Origin: an uncultured Saprospiraceae bacterium
Lineage (GTDB): Bacteria > Bacteroidota > Bacteroidia > Chitinophagales > Saprospiraceae
Assembly (NCBI GenBank): GCA_937127195.1
Contig: CAKZLT010000276.1
Coordinates: 1-5,523, forward strand
Reading direction: 5' to 3'
DNA: 5,523 bases
Shown here: piece by piece, positions 1-5,523 of the stretch
Layout of the letters: each line of letters starts with the position of its first letter
How positions within the stretch are numbered: position 1 is the first letter of the stretch
The notes under the pieces: model-generated
Databases searched by the model: none
The model's input: only the letters and a program-made list of their open reading frames with translations
What the model was told of the DNA's origin: nothing
Program-made: the position numbers and the translations under genes

Positions 1-103
1 AGCCGAAGATATTGCTCGCGCTTCTCATGCGCACCCAAGTTATACTGAGGCGACTAAAGAAGCCGCACTTGCCGCAACAGGTGACCGTGCTTTACACATG
101 TAA
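1..103 (+). CDS. lpdA: Dihydrolipoyl dehydrogenase (E3), C-terminal end only
   Basis: This is the 3' end of a gene entering from the left edge: the frame starting at base 2 gives 33 residues and a TAA stop at 101-103. The peptide contains RASHAHPSYTEATKEAAL and ends in DRALHM, which is the characteristic C-terminus of dihydrolipoamide dehydrogenase. The second His of HAHP and the Glu five residues later (visible residues 11 and 16) match the family's catalytic His-Glu dyad, which acts in the active site across the homodimer interface. The enzyme is a cytosolic FAD flavoprotein. It reoxidises dihydrolipoamide with NAD+ in the pyruvate, 2-oxoglutarate and branched-chain 2-oxoacid dehydrogenase complexes and in glycine cleavage. 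Which complex this copy serves cannot be told. The FAD and NAD domains lie outside the window. A strong hairpin follows 10 bases after the stop. Confidence 0.92.
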   Translation, partial: AEDIARASHAHPSYTEATKEAALAATGDRALHM

Positions 104-113
104 TCTGATTTGT

Positions 114-161
114 CTAGTTGCTGGTTTCTGGTTACTACGGTAGCCAGAAACTAGCAATTAG
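114..161 (+). terminator. Long hairpin with cUACGg tetraloop downstream of lpdA
   Basis: Bases 114-135 pair with 140-161 as an uninterrupted 22-bp stem. The three non-Watson-Crick positions are all G:U wobbles when read as + strand RNA. On the opposite strand they would be A:C mismatches, so the structure suits a + strand transcript. The loop is TACG (136-139) closed by C135-G140, a member of the very stable cUNCGg tetraloop class. The position 10 bases after the lpdA stop suggests a 3' end or RNA-stabilising hairpin. There is no T-tract after the stem (AAAACTAAAATC follows), so it is not a textbook intrinsic terminator. It could instead block 3' exonucleases or be a copy of a dispersed REP-like element. 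Confidence 0.6.
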
Positions 162-173
162 AAAACTAAAATC

Positions 174-192
174 TACTTTTGACGCATCAAAA
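174..192 (+). promoter_or_regulatory. Possible -7 element with overlapping palindrome
   Basis: TACTTTTG at 174-181 matches the Bacteroidota -7 consensus TAnnTTTG. It overlaps an inverted repeat, TTTTGA (177-182), CGCA, TCAAAA (187-192), which could be an operator. No convincing -33 TTG element lies at the expected distance upstream, where the hairpin's right arm sits. If used, it would leave a leader of almost 400 bases before the regulator gene. This is a motif match in AT-rich DNA and may be chance. Confidence 0.2.
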
Positions 193-515
193 ACGCTGTT
201 TTTATGGCTGTATCGCTATTTGTATAAAATAAAGCACGCGTATCAATTCTCCTTTTTTTCGTATGGTCTAGCACTTCTTTTGTCATTTTATTTTTCTTCA
301 CTAATAGTAATTTTCCTCATCTTTTTAGTTTTTTTATCCTTTTTGGTATTTAGAAAAAGAACTAAAGTACTATCCTTTTCGTATATCCTAACACACTCTG
401 GATTATCAAATTTAGAGAAATCAAAGGTTTATTTAATAAAAGCGATAAAAAAGATAGAGGATTTTCGCTTTTATTCTAATAATTTCATATTATCGTTATA
501 GATTATAAAATAGAT

Positions 516-534
516 AAGCTATTTAAACTAGCTT
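516..534. promoter_or_regulatory. Small palindrome upstream of the XRE regulator, possible operator
   Basis: AAGCTA (516-521) and TAGCTT (529-534) form a perfect 6-bp inverted repeat around the 7-base spacer TTTAAAC, about 50 bases before the regulator's start. Many XRE and RamB-type regulators bind short inverted repeats at their own promoter, so autoregulation is a reasonable guess. Half-sites this short arise by chance in AT-rich DNA. No T-tract follows, so it is not a terminator. Confidence 0.25.
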
Positions 535-582
535 CTTCAAAAAAGAGGTTTAATCCATTTTTTAACAAAAAAATGCTACAAC

Positions 583-2070
583 GTGTCTAATAGCCAAAAT
601 ACTAAAATCATATTTGGACTCAAGGTCAAGCAACTTCGTAAGGAGCAAGAATTATCTTTTCAAGATTTAAAAGAGTTATCTGGCTTATCAGTATCTTACC
701 TTAATGAGATTGAAAAAGGTAAAAAATACCCTCGTAATGACAAAATTGAGGCACTTGCTAATGCTCTAAAAACGACTTATGATGAATTGACTTCTCAGAA
801 GTTGAGTAAAAATTTATTGCCGCTCTCTAACCTTTTAGATTCTAATCTTTTACATGAATTACCATTTGACCTTTTTGGTATTGATGCTGCAAAAGTCGTC
901 GAAATCATCGCAAATGCACCAACTAAAGTCGGCGCATTCATTTCGGCTTTGATGGAAATCTCTAGTAAGTATGAATTACAACAGGAAAATTTCTATTTCG
1001 CAGCATTACGTTCTTACCAAGAATTACACGAAAATTATTTTGAAGAATTAGAAGAGCAAGTAGATAAATTTGTTGGTGAATTTAGAATTTCAACTAACGG
1101 AAATGTCTCTTTTGATACTTTAGCTCGTGTTTTACAAAAAAAATATCGCTACAAAATAGATACTGATGCATTCAGGGAACAGCCAGAATTACAAATTATG
1201 CGTTCCATTTCTATTCCTAATAAAAAGAAATTATTAGTCAATTATGAGTTGACGGATACACAACGCGCCTTCCAAATGGGAAAAGAATTAGCGTTTAACT
1301 ATCTCAAACTCAAAGATCGAGCTTATACTTCTAGCTTTCTAAAAATTGGCTCTTTTGACCAAGTATTAAATAACTTCAAGGCAGCTTATTTTTCAGTTGC
1401 TTTATTGATTAATCGCGATAGCTTAGTTAATGATTTAAGGCAATTTTTTAAATTAAATCGTTGGAACTCAACGGCATTGTTTGCTATCTTAGACAAATAT
1501 CAAGCCTCTCCAGAGATGTTTTTACATCGTATGGCAGGCGTTTTACCAAAGTTTTTTGATATTGATGATTTGTTCTTTTTGCGCGTCAATACTAATCCAG
1601 AAGAAGATAAATTTTATATTACAAAAGAATTGCACCTTAATCAACGTCAACGACCACATGGTAACGAAATTGAAGAGTATTATTGTCGTAGATGGGTAAG
1701 TTTGTGGCTTCTTAACGACCTTAAAAAGGTACAAAATGCGAATAGATACCAGAAACCGATAATCAATGTTCAACGCTCTAAATACTTTGGAACAGAAGAT
1801 GAATATTTCTGTATTACAATAGCTCGACCAGGTCATCCTACGCCAAATACAAATATTAGTGTAACACTTGGATTATTAATAAATGATAAATTAAAAGAAA
1901 CGATAAGATTTTGGGATGATGACAATATTCCTGAAAGATGGGTCAATAATACTTGTGAAAGATGTAGTATAGAAGATTGTGAAGAGCGCGCTCAACCTCC
2001 AATCATCCTAGAAAAAATGAAAAAACAGGAAAGTATTCAAAATACAATTAATAATATTTTTGAAGGCTAA
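583..2070 (+). CDS. XRE-family regulator with RamB/PrpR/ScfR-like acyl-CoA-sensing architecture
   Basis: The product has 495 residues, the usual size for this family. Residues about 11-70 form an XRE helix-turn-helix (FGLKVKQLRKEQELSFQDLK, then SGLSVSYLNEIEKGKKYPR). The middle (about 190-330) corresponds to the IrrE/DUF955-like region, but the place where peptidases have HExxH reads KELAF (234-238), so no zinc peptidase activity is expected. The C-terminal part (about 340-475) resembles DUF2083 and ends in TCERCSIEDCEERAQPP, with Cys458, Cys461 and Cys466. Further cysteines lie at 368 and 410. Characterised relatives (RamB, PrpR, ScfR) control glyoxylate, propionate or short-chain acyl metabolism. 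An acyl-CoA ligand and an Fe-S cluster have been reported for mycobacterial PrpR. Ligand and targets here are inferred. The start is GTG: the frame has no ATG nearby, and the helix-turn-helix begins soon after it. The only nearby ATG (573) is out of frame and stops after five codons. The Shine-Dalgarno is weak. The preceding gene is lpdA, a plausible metabolic target, but the gap makes a shared operon unlikely. Confidence 0.85.
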   Translation: MSNSQNTKIIFGLKVKQLRKEQELSFQDLKELSGLSVSYLNEIEKGKKYPRNDKIEALANALKTTYDELTSQKLSKNLLPLSNLLDSNLLHELPFDLFGIDAAKVVEIIANAPTKVGAFISALMEISSKYELQQENFYFAALRSYQELHENYFEELEEQVDKFVGEFRISTNGNVSFDTLARVLQKKYRYKIDTDAFREQPELQIMRSISIPNKKKLLVNYELTDTQRAFQMGKELAFNYLKLKDRAYTSSFLKIGSFDQVLNNFKAAYFSVALLINRDSLVNDLRQFFKLNRWNSTALFAILDKYQASPEMFLHRMAGVLPKFFDIDDLFFLRVNTNPEEDKFYITKELHLNQRQRPHGNEIEEYYCRRWVSLWLLNDLKKVQNANRYQKPIINVQRSKYFGTEDEYFCITIARPGHPTPNTNISVTLGLLINDKLKETIRFWDDDNIPERWVNNTCERCSIEDCEERAQPPIILEKMKKQESIQNTINNIFEG

Positions 2071-2086
2071 TCAACTATATTCAATG

Positions 2087-2124
2087 AAAAATGGTGTCAA
2101 CTTTTAAGAGTTGACACCATTTTT
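2087..2124. terminator. Bidirectional intrinsic terminator between convergent genes
   Basis: Bases 2087-2102 pair perfectly with 2109-2124 (16 bp) around the 6-base loop TTTAAG. The core is ATGGTGTCAACT pairing with AGTTGACACCAT. The outer five pairs are an A-run on the left and a T-run on the right, so the transcript ends in a U-tract from either strand. It lies 16 bases past the regulator's stop (2070) and 4 bases from the stop of the minus-strand nucleotidyltransferase (2129). It can therefore end transcription of both converging genes. Confidence 0.92.
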
Positions 2125-2128
2125 TATT

Positions 2129-2863
2129 CTAGATAAAAGGCTCAATTCCTTTCAAAATATTAATACCTTGAGCCAGAGCTTCAGGCTTTCCGACATCCAA
2201 CCAAATACCGTCCGAATGGTCAAAACCAACAATTTTCTCTGTTTTGGCAACGTCCAAATAAGTATCAATAATTGAAAACTTACCCGTTCTTCTAAAATGA
2301 CTAAATAACTTCGGGTCAATAATATGGATTCCGCTAAATGCTAACGATTTCATTTCTTCCAACACTCCGCGAGACATTTTCACTTCACCTGTTTTAATGT
2401 TTTTCCAACCGCTAAGGACATTTTCATTAAATAGTAAATACCTAGAAGTCGTTCGATTACGAGTAGCCAAAGTAGCAATAGCTTTATTTTGATGATGAAA
2501 AGCCATTAAATCATGGTAATTCAAATCTGTCAAAATATCCACATTATGCACCAAAAAAGGTTCGCCATCTTCAAAAAACCAACTTGCTTTCTGTAATCCA
2601 CCTCCCGTTTCTAGTACCATTCCCGTTTCATCCGAAACGCTTATATCTATATCAAAGTGATTTTTTTCTTTTAAAAAATGAATAATCATCTCCGAATAGT
2701 GATGCACATTAACGATAATCTCCCGATAACCAAAATGCTTCAATCTTCGGATAATAATTTCAAGCAACGGCATTCCATTTATCTCCACCATCGCTTTCGG
2801 GCGGTCATTCGTCAAAGGTCTTAATCGTGTGCCTAGACCAGCAGCAAATATCATCGCTTTCAT
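2129..2863 (-). CDS. Sugar-1-phosphate nucleotidyltransferase (NTP_transferase, MurU-like)
   Basis: The product has 244 residues and is a compact single-domain nucleotidyltransferase. It lacks the left-handed beta-helix found in GlmU-type enzymes. The N-terminus MKAMIFAAGLGTRLRPLT (1-18) is the nucleotide-binding G-x-G-T-R signature, followed by RPKAMVEI with Pro22 and Lys23. ETGGGL (85-90), the metal-binding Asp109 in HNVDILTDL, SGIHII (177-182) and WLDVGKPEAL (221-230, second metal Asp223) complete the active site. The reaction expected is NTP plus sugar-1-phosphate giving NDP-sugar plus pyrophosphate in the cytosol. Size and motifs fit N-acetylmuramate-1-phosphate uridylyltransferase (MurU, cell-wall recycling) or mannose-1-phosphate guanylyltransferase-like relatives. 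The substrate cannot be fixed because the usual AmgK-type kinase partner is not in view. The start is ATG at 2863, immediately before the glycine-rich loop, preceded by an A-rich stretch rather than a clear Shine-Dalgarno. The upstream gap is filled by the repeat element. Confidence 0.88.
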   Translation of the reverse strand: MKAMIFAAGLGTRLRPLTNDRPKAMVEINGMPLLEIIIRRLKHFGYREIIVNVHHYSEMIIHFLKEKNHFDIDISVSDETGMVLETGGGLQKASWFFEDGEPFLVHNVDILTDLNYHDLMAFHHQNKAIATLATRNRTTSRYLLFNENVLSGWKNIKTGEVKMSRGVLEEMKSLAFSGIHIIDPKLFSHFRRTGKFSIIDTYLDVAKTEKIVGFDHSDGIWLDVGKPEALAQGINILKGIEPFI

Positions 2864-2932
2864 AAGTTCTTTTTTTTAGACCGCTTTGCTTAGAGACCAT
2901 TCGTTTCGCTCATTCTGAGACCGCTTCGCTAC

Positions 2933-3085
2933 GAGACCGCCTTCGGCTGAGAGATTGCTTGATGTTTTAGCCCTTGGGTTTCGCAGGAGTCGGACGCCTT
3001 CAAGGCGTCCGACTCCTAAAACACCAATAAAAGTAAGAAACAATAGGCTAAAACATCAAGCAGTCTCTCAGCCGAAGGCGGTCTC
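2933..3085. repeat. Core hairpin of the composite repeat: 40-base arms around a 73-base centre
   Basis: Bases 2933-2972 are the reverse complement of 3046-3085 at 39 of 40 positions. The single difference (T2955 opposite G3063) becomes a U:G wobble in a + strand transcript. Each arm reads GAGACCGCCTTCGGCTGAGA at its outer end and GCTTGATGTTTTAGCC at its inner end. Such long, nearly identical arms imply recent origin or active conservation of the pairing, and they could extrude as a cruciform. A second copy of the inner motif TGTTTTAG occurs reversed at 3016-3023, offering an alternative pairing that closes around the central palindrome. Confidence 0.9.
2985..3017. repeat. 33-base GC-rich palindrome inside the composite repeat
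   Basis: AGGAGTCGGACGCCTT (2985-3000), one central C (3001), then AAGGCGTCCGACTCCT (3002-3017) form a perfect palindrome. As a hairpin it would have 14 pairs and a TTCAA loop. It is much more GC-rich than the flanking DNA and lies off-centre within the 73-base core. Neither strand has a U-tract after it, so it is not an intrinsic terminator. It may be a separate repeat inserted into, or co-opted by, the larger element, or a protein-binding site. Confidence 0.9.
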
Positions 3086-3134
3086 TTCTCTCACAGCGAA
3101 GCGGTCTCGCAGTAAGCGAAGCACACGGTCTCGT

Positions 3135-5523
3135 TTAAAATGCAAAATACACACCTCCTTGCAGCATGAAATGATAGGCTTCTGGATTATCTAAGTAATT
3201 GAGCCTCCAAATTGCCTGAACGTGAAATACTTTAAATATATTTTCGATACCAACTCCTGCTTCCATATATGGCGCAGGAAACGGCGAACGAAAAGGAATT
3301 GTACCGCCAACATCAGAAGTATTCAGTTGATTTGCCGCTTTGTTTGCATCAGTTAAAGTCCCCCAAACACCTCTAAAGTGTGCCATCGAACGCCAATCTA
3401 GCTTACGCAAAAGTGGTATTTTATTTAAAAAATAACCATCAAAGTGGTGTACAAATGACCAATTCAAATAAGTATCACTCACAAATTCATAACGATTCAT
3501 TACATTAAAACCGTTGGCATCATAAAAGAAGGTTTCGTTGCCATTATGAGCTTCTAATAAAAGCATCGGTAACGTTCCAAATGTTTTTCCTACTTTGAAA
3601 TAATAGCGAAACCATCCCATTGGATTCGTATAAATCCAATGACTATATTCCAAAGCTACCTTGTGATAACTGTATTCACTTCCCAAAACATTTTTGACTC
3701 CAGCCGTATATTGAAATGAGTAAATCGGATATTTTGACCCCAAACTCACACGGTCAAAATGCCCCGCCCAAAATTGTTCTTTATAAGCATGACGGATTTT
3801 GAAAATGAATTCAGTGCTGGTAACAGTTGTATCTATCTCGCCCGTATTCGGTGAAATATACTGAAAATTAAATCCACTTCCATCCGAATAAACCGCGCCA
3901 TAAGGGTCAACCTTTCTATTCAAAGCTGTAAATCTACCTGACCAACCGCGTTTCCATTCTTTAAAATAAAATAGTTTTCCTTCTCGTGAATGCAATAGTC
4001 GTTGTGGAATATCGCGCCTAAAAAAAGAAGCTAGAGAACTTGTTGCAATCGCATCTTCGGAACTTTGACTCGAATAAATCACATCGTCAAAATACTGCGC
4101 CCCAAAAAACTCTCGACGCGGTTGCTTCTTAATATTATATTGAAATTTACCACCGTATTTCCACTTTTTGTCTCGCGTACCATAAGCCGCAAAAATTTCC
4201 CCACGATATTTGGTACTGAATTCCAAATTCGTTCCTAAGCCCAATCGAAACCGATTCCCTTCAACCGCATTTCCTCCATATAAATTAAAATAAGTCCCCG
4301 TTTCCAGTTTTCCAATCTTGAACCAGCCTGTTGTCAAAGTATAAACGGCATCCGAATAACGCTGAAAAACAGTTGTATTTTTGATGCTATCAATCATCAA
4401 ATAAATTGTCTTTTCATTATCAGAAAGCGACTCGTGTCGTGCTTCTTCCCAGTAATCGTCTGCTTTTTTTAGTTCTTGTAAGGTATAATCTTCGGGGTCT
4501 TCCAATTTATATTTCTCTGCTGTACTTGGCTGATTAATCAAAAAATCTTTGTATAAAGTTGTCTTTCTTGCTATCAATCCAGGTAGCTTTTCGGTTGGTA
4601 AAAAATCTACCAACATTTTTCGCTTTGCGGGTAAATATACCGAATCTTGCCATTCGTATTCTTCATAAATCGTAACTCTATCAACTAAGTTAATATTAAC
4701 ATCAGGTACTTTTCGCATACTCAATCGTAACACTGCAAAGGTCGTGTCAGCTACCCAAAAGTCTCCGTAAAATGTATTTTCCTGCTTTCTCTTTGGTTTA
4801 AATTTTAACTTATATGCCCATTGATTATCAATCACAGTGCTATCCATGATGTAATATTCATAATAAAAAAGTCCCAAATTTGAGAATGGACTCGCGAAAT
4901 TTTTCTCCAATACAGGTATCCAATTTTCATAAATATTATACGGTTGATGTAATCGCTGCACTTGACGAACAATAGTAGTCGCATCAATTCCAGAAGTTCG
5001 AGTTGCCTTCGGGACAATTCTCAAAGGTCGCTTTCTGACATAATACAATTCATCAACATTTTCGTTAATGTAAGCAGGAATGAAGGTTTTTTCATCTGTT
5101 GTACTGTCAATATTATCCAAAATAAACCCGAAAGGCTTCAAGGCTTTTTTTTCAAAAAGTTCATCATCAAAGTTATGCAAATCCAATTCTACCTTAGTAT
5201 AACGTTCACATTCATAACTCTCTTTATAATCAAAATTGTGTTGTTTTTTATTTTCAATAATATTACGAACAATAATATTTGCAGGATTTTCGCCAGCATA
5301 AACCGTTATTTCTGACAATTGCAGATTAGAAGGCGATATTCTAATGTTAATTTCTTGGATAAGAATGTCTTTAAGCGGTCGCTTTTCGGTCTGGAATCCA
5401 ACTGCCGAAACCACCAAAGTATCATTGATGTCAGTTGTTTCTATTAAATAAAAACCATCAATATCAGTTGCTATTCCTGTACTTGTTTTCTGTAAATAAA
5501 CATTGGCAAAAGGTACGCCTTCT
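3135..5523 (-). CDS. DUF5686 outer-membrane protein with CarboxypepD_reg-like N-terminal domain, 5' end missing
   Basis: The reading frame is open to the right edge. 795 residues are visible from the first full codon at 5522, so only the signal peptide and the first part of the domain, probably a few dozen residues, are missing. Visible residues 1-55 (EGVPFANVYL, then GIATDIDGFYLIE and VVSAVGFQTEKRPL) are a CarboxypepD_reg-like beta-sandwich, as found at the start of SusC-type proteins. The family segment follows, with ENPANIIVR (78-86), an FGFILDNIDSTTDEK stretch and FKPKRKQENTFYGDFWVADT (241-260). From about residue 380 to the end, alternating hydrophobic/aromatic strands suggest an outer-membrane beta-barrel. 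The final residues GGVYFAF end in Phe, the usual outer-membrane assembly signal. There is no plug domain, so it is not a classical TonB receptor. The family's function is not known to me. The stop (3135-3137) lies 2 bases from the composite repeat. Confidence 0.9.
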   Translation of the reverse strand, partial: EGVPFANVYLQKTSTGIATDIDGFYLIETTDINDTLVVSAVGFQTEKRPLKDILIQEINIRISPSNLQLSEITVYAGENPANIIVRNIIENKKQHNFDYKESYECERYTKVELDLHNFDDELFEKKALKPFGFILDNIDSTTDEKTFIPAYINENVDELYYVRKRPLRIVPKATRTSGIDATTIVRQVQRLHQPYNIYENWIPVLEKNFASPFSNLGLFYYEYYIMDSTVIDNQWAYKLKFKPKRKQENTFYGDFWVADTTFAVLRLSMRKVPDVNINLVDRVTIYEEYEWQDSVYLPAKRKMLVDFLPTEKLPGLIARKTTLYKDFLINQPSTAEKYKLEDPEDYTLQELKKADDYWEEARHESLSDNEKTIYLMIDSIKNTTVFQRYSDAVYTLTTGWFKIGKLETGTYFNLYGGNAVEGNRFRLGLGTNLEFSTKYRGEIFAAYGTRDKKWKYGGKFQYNIKKQPRREFFGAQYFDDVIYSSQSSEDAIATSSLASFFRRDIPQRLLHSREGKLFYFKEWKRGWSGRFTALNRKVDPYGAVYSDGSGFNFQYISPNTGEIDTTVTSTEFIFKIRHAYKEQFWAGHFDRVSLGSKYPIYSFQYTAGVKNVLGSEYSYHKVALEYSHWIYTNPMGWFRYYFKVGKTFGTLPMLLLEAHNGNETFFYDANGFNVMNRYEFVSDTYLNWSFVHHFDGYFLNKIPLLRKLDWRSMAHFRGVWGTLTDANKAANQLNTSDVGGTIPFRSPFPAPYMEAGVGIENIFKVFHVQAIWRLNYLDNPEAYHFMLQGGVYFAF

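Larger units (their letters stand above)
104..582. other. Intergenic region without a convincing gene
   Basis: These 479 bases between lpdA and the XRE regulator hold the tetraloop hairpin (114-161), a possible promoter/palindrome (174-192), a very T-rich tract (about 240-355) and a small palindrome (516-534). An open frame runs 118-501 on the + strand. Its only start is a TTG inside the hairpin stem and it has no internal ATG. The predicted product is a Lys/Arg-bearing peptide around a long Phe/Leu/Ile/Ser stretch, as expected from translating T-rich DNA. I recognise no family. A decayed membrane-protein gene or a small membrane peptide using a rare start cannot be excluded. Otherwise this is probably the leader of the regulator gene. 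Confidence 0.6.
2877..3132. repeat. Composite nested inverted-repeat element (MITE/REP/BIME-like)
   Basis: The gap between two same-strand genes is almost entirely occupied by this palindromic element, visibly richer in G+C than its surroundings. The left arm (2877-2972) has four units beginning GAGACC or a variant: 2877 (TAGACC), 2893, 2917 and 2933. The right arm (3046-3132) has three in reverse orientation (GGTCTC at 3080, 3103 and 3127). Units usually continue into GCTTCGCT or a variant. The outer 24-base units (2893-2916 and 3109-3132 reversed) carry GAGACC and TTCGCT at the same spacing, so the arms are homologous but diverged. No transposase, terminator T-tract or clear target-site duplication is visible. 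A dispersed non-autonomous repeat is most likely. A processed RNA or a transcript-stabilising structure between the two genes is an alternative. Confidence 0.8.

Noticed and set aside
118..501. 127-codon + strand open frame after lpdA
   Set aside because: The only start is a TTG inside the stem of the tetraloop hairpin and there is no internal ATG. The composition reflects T-rich DNA and no family is recognised.
1543..1836. 97-codon minus-strand open frame
   Set aside because: It is antisense within the well-supported regulator gene and shows no recognisable domain.
2985..3017. Intrinsic terminator for the DUF5686 gene
   Set aside because: No T-tract follows the hairpin on either strand.
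2877..3132. CRISPR array
   Set aside because: The repeats are short, inverted between arms, separated by only 16-24 bases, and the intervening sequences are themselves related. No cas genes are present.
2955..3194. 79-codon + strand open frame across the repeat element
   Set aside because: It reads through the inverted-repeat core and then antisense into the 3' end of the DUF5686 gene. The Arg/Ser/Lys/Thr-rich product is an artefact of the repeats.
4832..5315. Short open frames on both strands (4832-5017 minus, 4962-5315 plus)
   Set aside because: Both are out-of-frame shadows of the DUF5686 coding region, which matches its family throughout.
5415..5417. TTG codon as the start of the DUF5686 gene
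   Set aside because: The frame continues upstream to the window edge with clear CarboxypepD_reg-like sequence, so this is an internal Leu codon and the gene is truncated by the window.

Overview
The window looks like chromosome from an AT-rich member of the Bacteroidota, probably of the Cytophagales or a related group. This is inferred from the DUF5686/CarboxypepD_reg outer-membrane protein, which is typical of the phylum, from the weak or absent Shine-Dalgarno sequences, and from the AT-rich codon use. The genus cannot be named from the sequence alone.

Layout: the left edge holds the last 33 codons of dihydrolipoyl dehydrogenase (lpdA, + strand). It is followed by a long hairpin capped by a cUACGg tetraloop. 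About 480 bases without a convincing gene come next. A 495-residue XRE-type regulator (583-2070, +) follows, of the RamB/PrpR/ScfR acyl-CoA-responsive architecture: an N-terminal helix-turn-helix, a degenerate IrrE-like middle, and a C-terminal domain with a three-cysteine cluster. It ends at a near-perfect bidirectional terminator facing a convergent pair of minus-strand genes. Those are a sugar-1-phosphate nucleotidyltransferase of the MurU/GMP-type group (2129-2863, -) and, upstream of it, a long DUF5686 outer-membrane beta-barrel protein (3135 to the right edge, -, missing only its extreme N-terminus).

The most unusual stretch is the 271-base gap between the two minus-strand genes. Almost all of it is a nested inverted-repeat element, visibly richer in G+C than its surroundings. 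Two arms carry iterated GAGACC...TTCGCT units and a 40-base segment that pairs at 39 of 40 positions. A 73-base centre contains its own 33-base palindrome. It looks like a dispersed non-coding repeat (MITE-, REP- or BIME-like). No terminator T-tract, transposase or gene accompanies it.

Functional links are tentative. A regulator of acyl-CoA metabolism beside the E3 subunit of 2-oxoacid dehydrogenases makes metabolic sense. The two minus-strand genes both relate to the cell envelope but are separated by the repeat. I see no clearly new multi-gene system. The candidates worth following are the composite repeat, the tetraloop hairpin and the possible Fe-S/acyl-CoA sensor.
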